Below, in pieces: positions 31,644 through 40,679 of a DNA stretch of 64,000 nt. Numbering within the stretch: position 1 is the stretch's first letter; each line of letters opens with the position of its first letter. The notes under the pieces are model-generated. The model worked only from the letters and a program-made list of their open reading frames with translations, was not told the DNA's origin and made no database searches. A program made the position numbers and the translations under genes. The stretch is from Tabrizicola_A sp965284335 (GTDB lineage: Bacteria; Pseudomonadota; Alphaproteobacteria; Rhodobacterales; Rhodobacteraceae), in NCBI RefSeq assembly GCF_965284335.1, contig NZ_OZ260076.1; one strand, 5' to 3'.

Positions 31644-32195
31644 ATGGATGATTTGGCAGCTTTGAAGGCCGAGGCGCGCAAAGCGGCTTTTGGCGCGCGC
31701 AAAGAGGCCTTTGCCCGCGGCCAAGGGCAGGCGGCCGAGATTTTGGCCGATCTTTTGGCCGCCCATCGCGGCAAGGTGCTGGCCGGCTATATGCCGATGC
31801 GCACCGAGATTGACCCTTTGGCCGCCATGGCCGCCCATCAGGGACCTGTGGGGGTGCCGGTGATCCTTGGCCCGGGCCAGGCGCTGAAGTTTCGCGAATG
31901 GAGCCCTGGTTGCGCGATGGAGGAGGGCGCGTTCAAGGCGTTCATCCCGGTTGAGGGGGCATGGGTCGAGCCGCAGGTGGTGATCGTGCCCTTGGTCGCC
32001 TTTGATGCGCGGGGCTATCGGCTGGGCTATGGTGGTGGGTTTTACGACCGCACGCTGGAGGGACTGCGCGCGCGCCATGCCACGATCGCGGTGGGATTTG
32101 CCTTTGATGCGCAGGAAATGCCGGAGGTTCCGATCGAAGATACCGATCAGAAGCTGGATTTCATCATCACCGAAAGCGGGGTTCGGGCATTTTGA
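31644..32195 (+). CDS. 5-formyltetrahydrofolate cyclo-ligase
   Basis: Converts 5-formyl-THF to 5,10-methenyl-THF with ATP, salvaging folate. The signature GYRLGYGGGFYDRTL is at residues 124-138 and the substrate contact YMPMRTEIDP at 49-58. 183 aa. ATG has GGGAGGG ten bases upstream; the longer frame from 31605 lacks support. Third of three plus-strand genes after mgtE. A CTCCTCG-type palindrome with a T-run follows, the likely end of the transcript. Confidence 0.92.
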   Translation: MDDLAALKAEARKAAFGARKEAFARGQGQAAEILADLLAAHRGKVLAGYMPMRTEIDPLAAMAAHQGPVGVPVILGPGQALKFREWSPGCAMEEGAFKAFIPVEGAWVEPQVVIVPLVAFDARGYRLGYGGGFYDRTLEGLRARHATIAVGFAFDAQEMPEVPIEDTDQKLDFIITESGVRAF

Positions 32196-32201
32196 TCGGC
32201 C

Positions 32202-32265
32202 CTCCTCGGGCGGCTTCGCCTTCTCGTCGGCAGACGACGAGCGACGCAGTCGACGAGGAGTTTTT
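32202..32265 (+). terminator. CTCCTCG...CGAGGAG palindrome with T-run
   Basis: CTCCTCG (32202-32208) and CGAGGAG (32254-32260) enclose CTTCGCCTTCTCGTCG and GACGACGAGCGACG segments, followed by TTTTT. It shares over 30 matching bases with the element at 11299-11355, so it is a repeated element as well as a terminator. Confidence 0.7.
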
Positions 32266-32291
32266 GGGGGCGTAGTGATCGAAAACTTCGA

Positions 32292-33617
32292 TCACTTGGC
32301 GATCTTTTCGTCCTTCACGAACATATTGCTCCACGCCTTGTCGATCAATTCCGGCGTCATCTGATAGGGGATGCGTTCGAAATCGCAGACGGCAATCATC
32401 TGATCAATCAGGAAGGTCGGCTGATAATTGGCGAAATTCATCTGGATCGTTGGGTATTTGGTTTTCAAAAGATGCACGAGCGCGCGCTCATCCAGCGCCA
32501 TTTTCTTCTTGCGCGCCACCATCGCGAAAATCTTGAGGAACATCTCCTGATTGGGCCCATCAATCTTGATCTTGAAGAAGATCCGGCGCAGCGCCGCGCC
32601 GTCAAAGATTTCATTCGGGTGAAAGTTGGTGGAAAAAATCACCAGCGTGTCAAACGGCACGGTGAATTTCTCGCCCGATTGCAGTTGCAAGATGTCGCGG
32701 CCCTCTTCCAAGGGCACGATCCAGCGGTTGACCAGCTTTTGCGGCGGTTCGGCCTGACGGCCCAAGTCGTCGACGATAAAGATCCCGCCCGAAGCCTTGA
32801 GCTGCAAGGGCGCGGTATAGGTGCGCGCGGTGGGATTGTATTTCAAATCCAACATATCCAGCGTGAGTTCCCCGCCCGTAATCACCGAGGGGCGTTCGCA
32901 ATAGACATAGCGGTTGTCAAAGCGGCTGGCGCTGCGGCGCAGCGCGTTTGGGTCATCAACCGAGGCTTCGGCGGCGGAATGCACGATGGGGTCATAGACC
33001 GTGATGACTTGGCCCGAATATTCGATGGCGCGGGGCACATAGATCTTGTCGCCCAAAGCCGCGCGGATGCCGTTGGAAATGCTGGATTTCCCGTTGCCGG
33101 GCGGGCCATACATCAGGATCGAACGGCCCGAGGAGACCGCGGGGCCAAGGTTGTCGATCAGGTCTTCGGGCAGGATCAAATGGCCCATGCCCTTCAAAAG
33201 ATCGGGGCGGGTCAGTTTGATGTCGCGCACCGATTGGCGGCGCATTTGCAGCGCGTAATCGGCCAAGGGCACAGGCATGGCACCATAATATTCCGACTGC
33301 GACAGCGCATCGAGCGCGCGGGATTTGCCCGCATCGGTCAGCTGATAGCCCATCTCATTGCCCGATGTGGCATGCAGCGTGCCCGTCGCCTCGAGCAGCT
33401 TTTGGCTGCGCGCCATGTCGATCAGCTCTTGGGTCAGGGGCACCGGCAGGCAGATGACCTTGGAAAGCTCCGAGACCAGATCAAGGTTCATCCGGAACAT
33501 GGTTTTCAACAAGATATCACGCAGCATCACCAGCGACAGGCCGGTTTCGGCCAGGCTGCGCGGCTGCGGGGGGGCCTGAACGCCTGTGACAGCGGCGGGC
33601 GGCACTTGCATGTTCAT
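32292..33617 (-). CDS. AAA+-type ATPase associated with Tad pilus locus
   Basis: A 441-aa P-loop ATPase: Walker A GPPGNGKSS (about residues 173-181), Walker B IFIVDDLGRQ, sensor-like VIFSTNFHPNE. The N-terminal 150 residues form a helical domain ending in LTRPDLLKGMGHLILPEDL. Such ATPases are regularly found next to the pilus assembly genes of rhodobacteria but their role is not known. It begins the far end of a minus-strand run with cpaA, TPR proteins and tadC. ATG at 33617 has GAGG six bases upstream. Confidence 0.8.
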   Translation of the reverse strand: MNMQVPPAAVTGVQAPPQPRSLAETGLSLVMLRDILLKTMFRMNLDLVSELSKVICLPVPLTQELIDMARSQKLLEATGTLHATSGNEMGYQLTDAGKSRALDALSQSEYYGAMPVPLADYALQMRRQSVRDIKLTRPDLLKGMGHLILPEDLIDNLGPAVSSGRSILMYGPPGNGKSSISNGIRAALGDKIYVPRAIEYSGQVITVYDPIVHSAAEASVDDPNALRRSASRFDNRYVYCERPSVITGGELTLDMLDLKYNPTARTYTAPLQLKASGGIFIVDDLGRQAEPPQKLVNRWIVPLEEGRDILQLQSGEKFTVPFDTLVIFSTNFHPNEIFDGAALRRIFFKIKIDGPNQEMFLKIFAMVARKKKMALDERALVHLLKTKYPTIQMNFANYQPTFLIDQMIAVCDFERIPYQMTPELIDKAWSNMFVKDEKIAK

Positions 33618-33674
33618 AGGTGACCTCGTGCAACGAATCTCTGGGCGGCGGCCCGGTATTGTTGCCAAGGAACG

Positions 33675-34187
33675 CTAGAAAAGCGGCATCAGTGCGGCCA
33701 AAAGATAGAAGATCAATGTCCCTGCCAGCGCCAGACCCATTGGGAAATCCTTATGCGTCCAGCTTTCCCAATCTTCGGTGGCGGCGCGAAAGGCCGGGAT
33801 GCGGCCTGCAAGGCGGTGGCTGGCAAAGGCGGCAAGGATGCAGGCGGCAAACAGCCCCAGCACAAAGCGCAGATCGGCGCCGATGAAAAACGGGGCCATG
33901 GCGGCGGCGAATTTCGCGTCACCCGCGCCAAAAAGCCCGGCGAGATTGCCCAGAAAGCCAAGAACCAGCACGATCACGCCCAAAGCAAGCGCCCAGAAAA
34001 ACCCCATAAGCGGCAGAAGCCCTGCGATCATCAGCACCACAGCGATCCCCACAAAGCCCGCGAGCAGGGCCAGAACGGCCTTATTCGGGATTTTCATGGT
34101 TTTCATATCCGACCAGGCCACCCAAACCCCGATGGGCAGGGCTGGCAGCAGAAAGGCCAGAGCGGCGAGGGGGGGCAGGCTTGTCAT
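33675..34187 (-). CDS. cpaA: prepilin peptidase (CpaA/TadV type)
   Basis: Small A24-family aspartic protease in the inner membrane that cleaves Flp-type prepilins. Both catalytic aspartates are visible: Asp27 in SDMKTMKIPN and Asp90 in the GxGD motif GAGDAKF (87-93). About five to six transmembrane helices; 170 aa, the typical short form without the N-methylation domain. It is the only prepilin peptidase in the window, so it may serve the Flp pilin of the second Tad locus 21 kb away. Four bases separate it from the preceding TPR gene. Confidence 0.92.
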   Translation of the reverse strand: MTSLPPLAALAFLLPALPIGVWVAWSDMKTMKIPNKAVLALLAGFVGIAVVLMIAGLLPLMGFFWALALGVIVLVLGFLGNLAGLFGAGDAKFAAAMAPFFIGADLRFVLGLFAACILAAFASHRLAGRIPAFRAATEDWESWTHKDFPMGLALAGTLIFYLLAALMPLF

Positions 34188-34190
34188 GCG

Positions 34191-35039
34191 TCAGCTTTCC
34201 AAGGCGGCGAGGCTGCGAACGGCGGCCTCAAAATGCTGGGGGTGGGTGTCGATGGCGTTTTGTAGCAGGCCCTTGCCCACGGTGACATCACCTTGTTTCA
34301 TCGCCGTCAGGCCCAAAGTATACAATAACTCGGCGCGTTCGATCTGGGTCATCTCGATCACCGGCAGGTCATATTTGCGCTGCGCGCCGCGGGACATCAC
34401 AAGGTTGTTTTTCGCCGTAAACATCGCGGGATCATAGGTCAGCGCTTGGGTAAAGAGCCGCTCGGCCGCGCCGAATTCTTTGCGCGAGAGTTTGGAAAAG
34501 CCCCAATTGTTCAAGACCCCCGCCGGTTTCGTCGTGAGCCCTGCGGCGATTTCGTAAAAGCTGTCGGCTTTTTTCCAGTTCTTTTGGCTGTCGGCCACCA
34601 TCGCCTCGAGCCGGTAGCGTTCAAAGGTTTCGTGGGTGGGGGGGATCTTGTTCAACTCGGCCGCAGCACGGGTCCAGTCATTTGTGCGGATCAGGGCATC
34701 GGCCAGGGCTACGCGGTCGTCCAGCGTGGCCTCGGGGTGGGCGATGACCTGTTGCCAGACGGTGACGGCCTGCGCCGCTTGGCCTGCACGAATGTGGGAT
34801 CTGGCCAAACCGCGTTTGAGATCAATGCGATCTGGGTTTTCCGCGGCAGTTTTTTGGAAATAGGCCACCGCCTCTTTGGGGTCGCCCACCGTCAGCATGA
34901 TGTCGGAAAGATTGGATTCATCGATCACATTGACCGATTTAAGCGCGCGCTGCACCTCGGCGCTGTTTTGCGGTTGGGTGCAGGCAGATAGGGCAAAACT
35001 GCCCAAAAGGGCTGTCGTCAGAAAAACCGGGTGGCGCAT
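34191..35039 (-). CDS. TPR lipoprotein of Tad locus 1
   Basis: A 282-aa predicted lipoprotein: signal peptide with lipobox LSAC (Cys20), then several tetratricopeptide repeats (for example AVAYFQKTAAENPDRIDLKRGL and GAAERLFTQALTYDP). It fits the TadD family, which supports pilus assembly in the periplasm. It stands between a second TPR gene and cpaA on the same strand with tight spacing, so it is part of the Tad operon. ATG is the first in the frame. Confidence 0.82.
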   Translation of the reverse strand: MRHPVFLTTALLGSFALSACTQPQNSAEVQRALKSVNVIDESNLSDIMLTVGDPKEAVAYFQKTAAENPDRIDLKRGLARSHIRAGQAAQAVTVWQQVIAHPEATLDDRVALADALIRTNDWTRAAAELNKIPPTHETFERYRLEAMVADSQKNWKKADSFYEIAAGLTTKPAGVLNNWGFSKLSRKEFGAAERLFTQALTYDPAMFTAKNNLVMSRGAQRKYDLPVIEMTQIERAELLYTLGLTAMKQGDVTVGKGLLQNAIDTHPQHFEAAVRSLAALES

Positions 35040-35091
35040 TTTGCGTCCTTTTTAACTGCTCAACGTCAAAATCTCGGGTGCCCGGCGGGGC

Positions 35092-35661
35092 TTAAAGCTG
35101 GGTCAGCAGCACAAAAGAGCCAGTGCCGCGTCGCATCAAGTTATATTTCGGCTCTGCCGGGCCTTCATTGGTGTCAGAATACACCGCTCCTTCGGTTCGC
35201 GCGATAGCCAGTTTCAGATTTTCGCGGATCGAGTCTGTTTGGCCACTGTCGAGCGCGAAGGCCTGTTGAAAGACCGCCCGCGCCTCGCCCAGCTTGCCGC
35301 GTTCCATGAGGACGACGCCAAGGTTGTTCTGGGCGGGCACAAAGCTGGGGTCCATTTCGACCGCGCGGCGCAAGAGCTGTTCGGCCTGACCAAGGCGGTC
35401 GAGTTTCAGGTTGGCTGAGCCGAGGGCGGACAGAACATCGACATTGATCCCCTCTTCGGCGGCGGCGCGCAGATAGGCCTTGAGGGCAAGGTCAAACTCG
35501 CCCGCCTCCATCAGGCGGTGGCCGACCAAGAGCCCGTCAACACCCTTTTCCGAAGCATCCGCCGGAGGAGGGCGGTTGGCGGTGCCTTGACCAAAGCCAA
35601 GGCCGCCCGGTGAACAGGCGGCCAGACATGCAGTGGTGGCCAAAGCCAACAGGTGGCGCAA
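35092..35661 (-). CDS. tadD: TadD-like TPR lipoprotein
   Basis: A 189-aa predicted lipoprotein: hydrophobic leader LRHLLALATTACLAAC with lipobox LAAC, then three or so TPR units (EFDLALKAYLRAAAEEG, GQAEQLLRRAVEMDPSF, GEARAVFQQAFALDSG). It belongs to the TadD group of Tad pilus accessory proteins. No ATG exists at the front. A TTG codon at 35661 lies seven to eight bases after AAGGG and is the best start; a TTG at 35667 is too close to it. It sits 53 bp after tadC. Confidence 0.8.
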   Translation of the reverse strand: MRHLLALATTACLAACSPGGLGFGQGTANRPPPADASEKGVDGLLVGHRLMEAGEFDLALKAYLRAAAEEGINVDVLSALGSANLKLDRLGQAEQLLRRAVEMDPSFVPAQNNLGVVLMERGKLGEARAVFQQAFALDSGQTDSIRENLKLAIARTEGAVYSDTNEGPAEPKYNLMRRGTGSFVLLTQL

Positions 35662-35714
35662 ACCCAAAGCCCTTTTTCAAAACCCCCTGCGGGGCCTTTT
35701 GTGACGGCCCAAAA

Positions 35715-36698
35715 TCAAGGGCCTGACCCCATTGATAGGGTCGCAGAAATGCCATGCACCGACGGCCCGATCAGAATGATCAAAAGCGGCGGCAATGTGA
35801 ACAGCATAGTGCCAAGGGTCAGCTTTGTCGGCAAGGTATTTGCCTTTTCTTCGGCCCGCATCACGCGTTTGTCGCGCATCTCATTGGAATAGACGCGCAA
35901 AGCCTCGGCGATCGAGGTGCCGAAAGTGGCCGATTGCACAAGCGTGGTCACGAAAGAGGCCACATCCGGCACGCCAACCCGATCTGACATGTCTTTCAAC
36001 ACCTTGACGCGTTCCTTACCCGCCTTCACCTCATGCGCGACCATGTCGAATTCATCGGCCAAGGCGGGATAGCCCGCGCGGCTTTCCTTGGCGACGCGGT
36101 TGATGGATTGGTCCAGCGACTGGCCCGCTTCGATGCAGACCAGCATCATGTCCAAAGCATCGGGAAAGCCAGCGATGATTTCGGCCTGCCGCGATTGCAG
36201 GCGGCGCTGCACCCAATATTGCGGCAGGTAATAGCCCGCAGCGCCGGGAATGATGGTGGACAGGATCAGAAACTGCGTCGACACCTCTTGCTTGGCTTGC
36301 ATGATCATCGCGTAGATCACGCCAAGGATCAAAAACCCGATGCCCAGCGCGAATTGCGAAAAGTGGAACATGCGCACCGCGTTTTTGGCGCGGTAGCCGG
36401 CGCGCAGCAAGGTCATGCGCGAGGCCGACATCTGTTCGGCGTCTTGGGGTTCAAGAAAGCTGGAAAAGCGTTCCAGCTTGTCGGCCTTGGATTGATGGCG
36501 AAGATCCGGCCCGCCCGACTTTTTGGCGGCTTTTAACTGTTCGGCCTGAGCCTTCAGTTTGGAAAACCGGTCGGTTTCCTTTTTCAGCATCGACGGCAGC
36601 GCGATGATGACCAAAAGCAAGCCGAGAAAGCCCAGCGCCAGCAAAGGCCCAAGCGGGCCAAGCGCGTCGGTGAGCATGGTGTTGATCGTGCCCAGCAT
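35715..36698 (-). CDS. tadC: Tad pilus inner-membrane platform protein TadC (locus 1)
   Basis: T2SSF/GspF-domain protein, 327 aa, one of the two platform proteins of the Flp pilus machine. Transmembrane helices lie near residues 17-37, 110-128, 137-157 and 300-320. The cytoplasmic T2SSF core (about 180-295) has FPDALDMMLVCIEAGQSLDQSI and SATFGTSIAEALRVYSNEMR. Complete. It begins nine bases after the tadB remnant, so both were in one operon; since IS21 removed the front of that operon, its expression is now uncertain. Confidence 0.92.
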   Translation of the reverse strand: MLGTINTMLTDALGPLGPLLALGFLGLLLVIIALPSMLKKETDRFSKLKAQAEQLKAAKKSGGPDLRHQSKADKLERFSSFLEPQDAEQMSASRMTLLRAGYRAKNAVRMFHFSQFALGIGFLILGVIYAMIMQAKQEVSTQFLILSTIIPGAAGYYLPQYWVQRRLQSRQAEIIAGFPDALDMMLVCIEAGQSLDQSINRVAKESRAGYPALADEFDMVAHEVKAGKERVKVLKDMSDRVGVPDVASFVTTLVQSATFGTSIAEALRVYSNEMRDKRVMRAEEKANTLPTKLTLGTMLFTLPPLLIILIGPSVHGISATLSMGSGP

Positions 36699-36707
36699 GA
36701 TGGCCCC

Positions 36708-37431
36708 CTAGACCTTGATATTGACCATGATCTTCATGAAGATCACGTTGATGACGAGGAACACCGCCACCACCAGGGCGGCCGGAATGAAGGCCGCGGT
36801 TTCTTTCACGTCGTCGAAATAGTCGGGCTGCACGATGTTGATCATCACCAAGGCCCCGATGGGAAAGGCCGACAGGAACATGCCAGACCATTTCGCCTCG
36901 GCGGTGATGGCCTTGACGCGGCGGAAAAGTTTAAAGCGGGCGCGGATCACCTTGGCCAGACCTTCGAGGATCTCGGCCAAGTTGCCGCCCGATTGCTGTT
37001 GAATGGTCACGGCCACGGCCAAAAAGCGCAAATCTTGGCTGTCCATCCTTTCGGCAAAGGCCTTGAGGCTTCCGGCCACATCGCGGCCATAGGCGGCCTC
37101 GTCGGCAATGAGGCCAAATTCGGTGCCCAAGGGATCGGGCACTTCTTTGGACACGATACCAATGGCCGACGAAAACGGATGGCCCACGCGCAACGAGCGC
37201 ACCATGAGTTCCACCGCATCGGGCAATTGTTCGTCCATCAAGGCCATGCGCTTTTTGGCTTTGTTGTTCACCCAAAAATAGATGCCGCCCACGCCCATGG
37301 CGATGGCAACGATGACGCGCACGGGCGTGCCTGCCTCGGTGCCGATGGTGAGGGCAAAGTAGGAAAACACCGACAGCGCGCCCATCATCAGGATGAGCTG
37401 CTGGGGGGAAAAGGCGATATTGGCCTTTTGC
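36708..37431 (-). pseudogene. tadB: tadB, 5'-truncated by IS21 insertion (locus 1)
   Basis: About 241 C-terminal residues of TadB remain, with the T2SSF domain intact (LPDAVELMVRSLRVGHPFSSAI, AVAVTIQQQSGGNLAEIL). At 37432 the frame runs into the terminal repeat of the IS21 element, which supplies an artificial start giving MAQFSVKIMRLTGS. TadB is normally about 320 aa, so roughly 60-80 residues with the first membrane helix are lost. The missing 5' part is not found on the other side of the IS, so a deletion or rearrangement followed insertion. Confidence 0.85.
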
Positions 37432-37543
37432 TGTTGATTTTCACCCAGAACTGAGCCGGTTAGGCGCATAATTTTCACTGAGAACTGAGCCATGTGAACC
37501 TTTCCCCGAAGCTGTGAGCGGCGGGGGCAACGGAGTGATCCAC

Positions 37544-39076
37544 ATGGGACTATTGAACATCATTCGTCGGATGCATAAGCGGCAGAAGCTTTCGATCCGC
37601 GAGATTGCGCGGTTGACTGGCGTGTCGCGGAATACTGTGACCAAGCATCTGGCGGCGAACACGATCGAGCCAAAGTTCGCGACGCCGGAACGTCCAAGCA
37701 AGCTTGATCCCTTTGCCGATAAGCTTGCAGGCTGGCTCAAGACCGAAGCCGGGAAGTCGCGCAAGCAGCGGCGGACCATGAAGCAGTTGCACGCCGATCT
37801 CGTAGCGCTTGGCTTCACGGGTTCATATGCCCGGGTGGCGGCTTTTGCGCGCAGGTGGCGGTCAGATCGGCAGCGCGAACAGCAGACGACAGGGCGCGGA
37901 ACCTTTGTGCCGCTGCATTTTGATCCCGGCGATGCCTTCCAGTTTGACTGGAGCGAGGATTTTGCAGTTCTGGGTGGCGAGCGCACCAAGCTGCAGATGG
38001 CGCATATCAAGCTGTCGCACAGCCGGGCCTTTTTGCTGCGGGCCTATCCACTGCAGACGCATGAGATGCTGTTTGATGCCCATTGGCACGCGTTCCGGGT
38101 CTTCGGTGGTGTGCCTGCGCGAGGCATTTACGATAACATGAAGACGGCGGTGGATCGTGTCGGCCGTGGCAAGGAGCGCCAGATCAACATGCGCTTTCTC
38201 GCCATGACGAACCACTACGTCTATGAGCCCCAGTTTTGTAATCCCGCCGCCGGTTGGGAGAAAGGGCAAGTCGAGAAGAACGTTCGAGATTCTCGGCACC
38301 AGATGTTGCAAGGCATGCCGGACTTTCCCGACCTTGCCGCGCTGAATGCCTGGCTGGAAGAGCGCTGCCTCGAACTGTGGCGGGAGACCCCGCATGGCAA
38401 ACAGCCCGGCACGATTGCCGATGTCTGGGCCGAAGAGCAGGCGGCCCTGATGCCGCTGCCCGTCGCGTTTGACGGCTTTGTGGAACTGAGCAAACGCGTC
38501 TCGCCCACGTGCCTGATTAGTTTTGAGCGCAATCGCTACAGTGTCCCGGCATCATTTGCGAACCGCCCCGTCAGCATGCGGATCTATCCTGATCGTTTGG
38601 TGGTGGCGGCCGAGGGCAACATCCTGTGCGAACATGCCCGCGTGATCCAACGCAACCACACGCTGCCATCAAGGACAATCTACGACTGGCGACATTATCT
38701 GGCCGTTGTTCAGCGCAAGCCAGGGGCGCTTCGCAACGGCGCGCCTTTTGTGGAATTACCATCTGCGTTCAGACAGTTGCAGGGCCATATGCTGCGCAAG
38801 CCCGGTGGCGATCGTGAGATGGTCGATATCCTTGCCCTCGTTCTGCAGCATGACGAACAGGCCGTGCTGACCGCCGTGGAGCTGGCACTGACCGAGGGCG
38901 TGCCGACCAAGACCCATGTCCTGAACCTGCTGCACCGGCTGGTCGACGGCAAAGTGATCGGTGGGCCCCCGCTGGACACGCCGCAAGCGCTGGCTCTGCA
39001 CCGTGAACCCAAGGCCAATGTCGCACGTTACGACGGCCTGCGCGCCGAGATCACCGGAGGCCGTCATGCGTCATGA
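37544..39076 (+). CDS. istA: IS21 transposase IstA
   Basis: DDE transposase of 510 aa. The N-terminal helix-turn-helix (QKLSIREIARLTGVSRNTVTKHL) binds the ends. The rve-type catalytic core has the acidic residues in FQFDWSEDF, GIYDNMKTAVD and WEKGQVEKNVRD. The C-terminal Mu-transposase-like domain contains RYSVPASFANRPV. The ATG at MGLLNIIRR has GGAG eight bases upstream. Its end overlaps istB by 11 bp. The gene is intact, so the element may be active. Confidence 0.95.
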   Translation: MGLLNIIRRMHKRQKLSIREIARLTGVSRNTVTKHLAANTIEPKFATPERPSKLDPFADKLAGWLKTEAGKSRKQRRTMKQLHADLVALGFTGSYARVAAFARRWRSDRQREQQTTGRGTFVPLHFDPGDAFQFDWSEDFAVLGGERTKLQMAHIKLSHSRAFLLRAYPLQTHEMLFDAHWHAFRVFGGVPARGIYDNMKTAVDRVGRGKERQINMRFLAMTNHYVYEPQFCNPAAGWEKGQVEKNVRDSRHQMLQGMPDFPDLAALNAWLEERCLELWRETPHGKQPGTIADVWAEEQAALMPLPVAFDGFVELSKRVSPTCLISFERNRYSVPASFANRPVSMRIYPDRLVVAAEGNILCEHARVIQRNHTLPSRTIYDWRHYLAVVQRKPGALRNGAPFVELPSAFRQLQGHMLRKPGGDREMVDILALVLQHDEQAVLTAVELALTEGVPTKTHVLNLLHRLVDGKVIGGPPLDTPQALALHREPKANVARYDGLRAEITGGRHAS

Positions 39077-39860
39077 TCCAGCCGCCGGCGCCGTGGTCAT
39101 CATGCTGCGCAGCCTCAAAATGTATGGCATGGCCCAAGCCGTGACCGATCTGATCGAGCAGGGCGCACCGGCCTTTGAAGCCACCATCCCGATGCTGTCG
39201 CAACTCCTCAAAGCCGAATTGGCGGAGCGTGAAGTCAGATCGATTGCCTATCACATGAAGTCCGCACGGTTCCCGGCCTACAAGGACCTGACAGGCTTCG
39301 ACTTTGCCGCCAGCGAGATCAACGAAGCCACCGTGCGGACACTGCACCGCTGCGAGTTCATGGAGAGTGCCCAGAACGTGGTCCTGATCGGTGGTCCAGG
39401 AACCGGCAAAACCCATGTTGCCACCGCCCTCGGCATCCAGGCCATCGAACATCACCGCAGGAAGGTTCGCTTCTTCTCCACCATCGAACTGGTCAACGCC
39501 CTTGAACAGGAAAAAGCCAAGGGAAAGGCCGGGCAAATCGCCGAAGGCCTGACCAAGCTCGACCTCGTGATCCTGGATGAACTTGGCTATCTGCCCTTCA
39601 GTGCATCGGGCGGGGCCCTGCTGTTCCACCTCTTGAGCAAGCTCTACGAACGCACCAGCGTCGTCATAACCACGAACCTTAGCTTCAGCGAATGGGCCAC
39701 GGTCTTCGGCGACGCAAAGATGACCACCGCGCTGCTCGACCGCCTCACCCACCGCTGCCACATCCTTGAAACCGGAAACGACAGCTTCCGCTTCAAGGCA
39801 AGCTCAGCCGCCGCAGCCCGAAAAAAGAAGGAGACAAACCCGCACTTGACCCCGGCATGA
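39066..39860 (+). CDS. istB: IS21 helper ATPase IstB
   Basis: AAA+ ATPase of 264 aa related to DnaC, which stimulates IstA. Walker A GGPGTGKTHVA is at about residues 107-117, Walker B LVILDELGYLPFS follows, and the arginine-rich C-terminus GDAKMTTALLDRLTHRCHIL is typical. ATG lies inside the end of istA, suggesting coupled translation. Intact. Confidence 0.95.
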   Translation: MRHDPAAGAVVIMLRSLKMYGMAQAVTDLIEQGAPAFEATIPMLSQLLKAELAEREVRSIAYHMKSARFPAYKDLTGFDFAASEINEATVRTLHRCEFMESAQNVVLIGGPGTGKTHVATALGIQAIEHHRRKVRFFSTIELVNALEQEKAKGKAGQIAEGLTKLDLVILDELGYLPFSASGGALLFHLLSKLYERTSVVITTNLSFSEWATVFGDAKMTTALLDRLTHRCHILETGNDSFRFKASSAAAARKKKETNPHLTPA

Positions 39861-39948
39861 ACCGAAATCCATAATCAGAGGTGGCTCACTTCTCGGTGAA
39901 AAAACCGGCTCAGTTCTGGGTGAAAATCAACAGAAAAAGCATTAAAAG

Positions 39949-40035
39949 TCAATATTTTGACAATATTTATAGGAGGGCTGTCTGCCCCCCTCGCCCCTGC
40001 GGGGCTCACCCCCCGAGGATATTTAGGCCACATTG
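39949..40035. repeat. inverted repeat and GAGGATATTT element right of IS21
   Basis: Directly outside the IS is a palindrome GTCAA-TATT-TTGAC (39949-39962) in AT-rich sequence, then a GC-rich stretch CCCCTCGCCCCTGCGGGGCTC with a short CCCTGCGGGG hairpin and CCCCCCGAGGATATTTAGGCC. The latter resembles the extragenic repeat seen at 1974-2020. It marks the 3' side of scoB. Confidence 0.4.
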
Positions 40036-40049
40036 AAGGCCGGGAAGGG

Positions 40050-40679
40050 TCAGTTGACCAAGGTCGCCTCGGTTGCGGCGCGGAATTCTTCTTCCGTTAC
40101 GCCATCGGCCAGTTCGATCAGCTTGAGCCCACCCGGCACCACATCCATGACGCCAAGATTGGTGATGATGCGGTTGACCACGCCTTTGCCAGTGAGGGGC
40201 AGGGTGCAGGATTTTAGCACCTTGGACTCGCCGTGTTTGGAGGTGTGGTCCATGACGACGACCACGCGGCCCACACCGGCCACAAGGTCCATCGCGCCGC
40301 CCATGCCTTTGACGAGCTTGCCGGGGATCATCCAATTGGCCAAATCACCGTTTTCGGCCACTTCCATCGCGCCGAGGATCGCCATAGCGATCTTGCCGCC
40401 GCGGATCATGGCGAAGGATTGGGCCGAATCGAAATAGGCGGTTTGCGGCAGTTCGGTGATGGTCTGCTTGCCCGCGTTGATGAGGTCCGCGTCTTCCTCG
40501 CCTTCAAAGGGGAAGGGGCCCATGCCCAGCATGCCGTTTTCCGATTGCAGCGTGACCGAGACACCTTCGGGGATGTAATTGGCCACCAGCGTCGGGATGC
40601 CGATGCCGAGGTTGACATACCAGCCGTCTTGCAACTCCTGCGCGGCCCGTGCGGCGATTTGGTTTCTATCCCATGCCAT
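40050..40679 (-). CDS. scoB: 3-oxoacid CoA-transferase subunit B
   Basis: Beta subunit of a class I CoA-transferase (succinyl-CoA:acetoacetate type), 209 aa. It carries the catalytic glutamate in the SENGMLGMGP motif (about residues 46-55), plus VNLGIGIPTLVANYI near the start and GGAMDLVAGVGRVVVVMDH. The pair allows use of ketone bodies or acetoacetate from polyhydroxybutyrate turnover. ATG shares one base with the stop of subunit A (TAATG), so the two are translated together. Confidence 0.95.
   Translation of the reverse strand: MAWDRNQIAARAAQELQDGWYVNLGIGIPTLVANYIPEGVSVTLQSENGMLGMGPFPFEGEEDADLINAGKQTITELPQTAYFDSAQSFAMIRGGKIAMAILGAMEVAENGDLANWMIPGKLVKGMGGAMDLVAGVGRVVVVMDHTSKHGESKVLKSCTLPLTGKGVVNRIITNLGVMDVVPGGLKLIELADGVTEEEFRAATEATLVN

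Larger units (their letters stand above)
37432..39932. mobile_element. IS21-family insertion sequence
   Basis: A 2.5-kb element bounded by long inverted repeats: TGTTGATTTTCACCCAGAAC and the following CTGAGCCGG at 37432-37460, and the exact complement at the right end 39904-39932. A second, less exact repeat (TCACTGAGAACTGAGCC / GGCTCACTTCTCGGTGA) lies inside each end, as is common in IS21 termini. It carries istA and istB. No target duplication is visible in the flanks (CTTTTGC versus GAAAAAGC). Confidence 0.93.

Noticed and set aside
37424..39940. Target duplication flanking IS21
   Set aside because: The flanks (CTTTTGC left, GAAAAAGC right) are not direct repeats.
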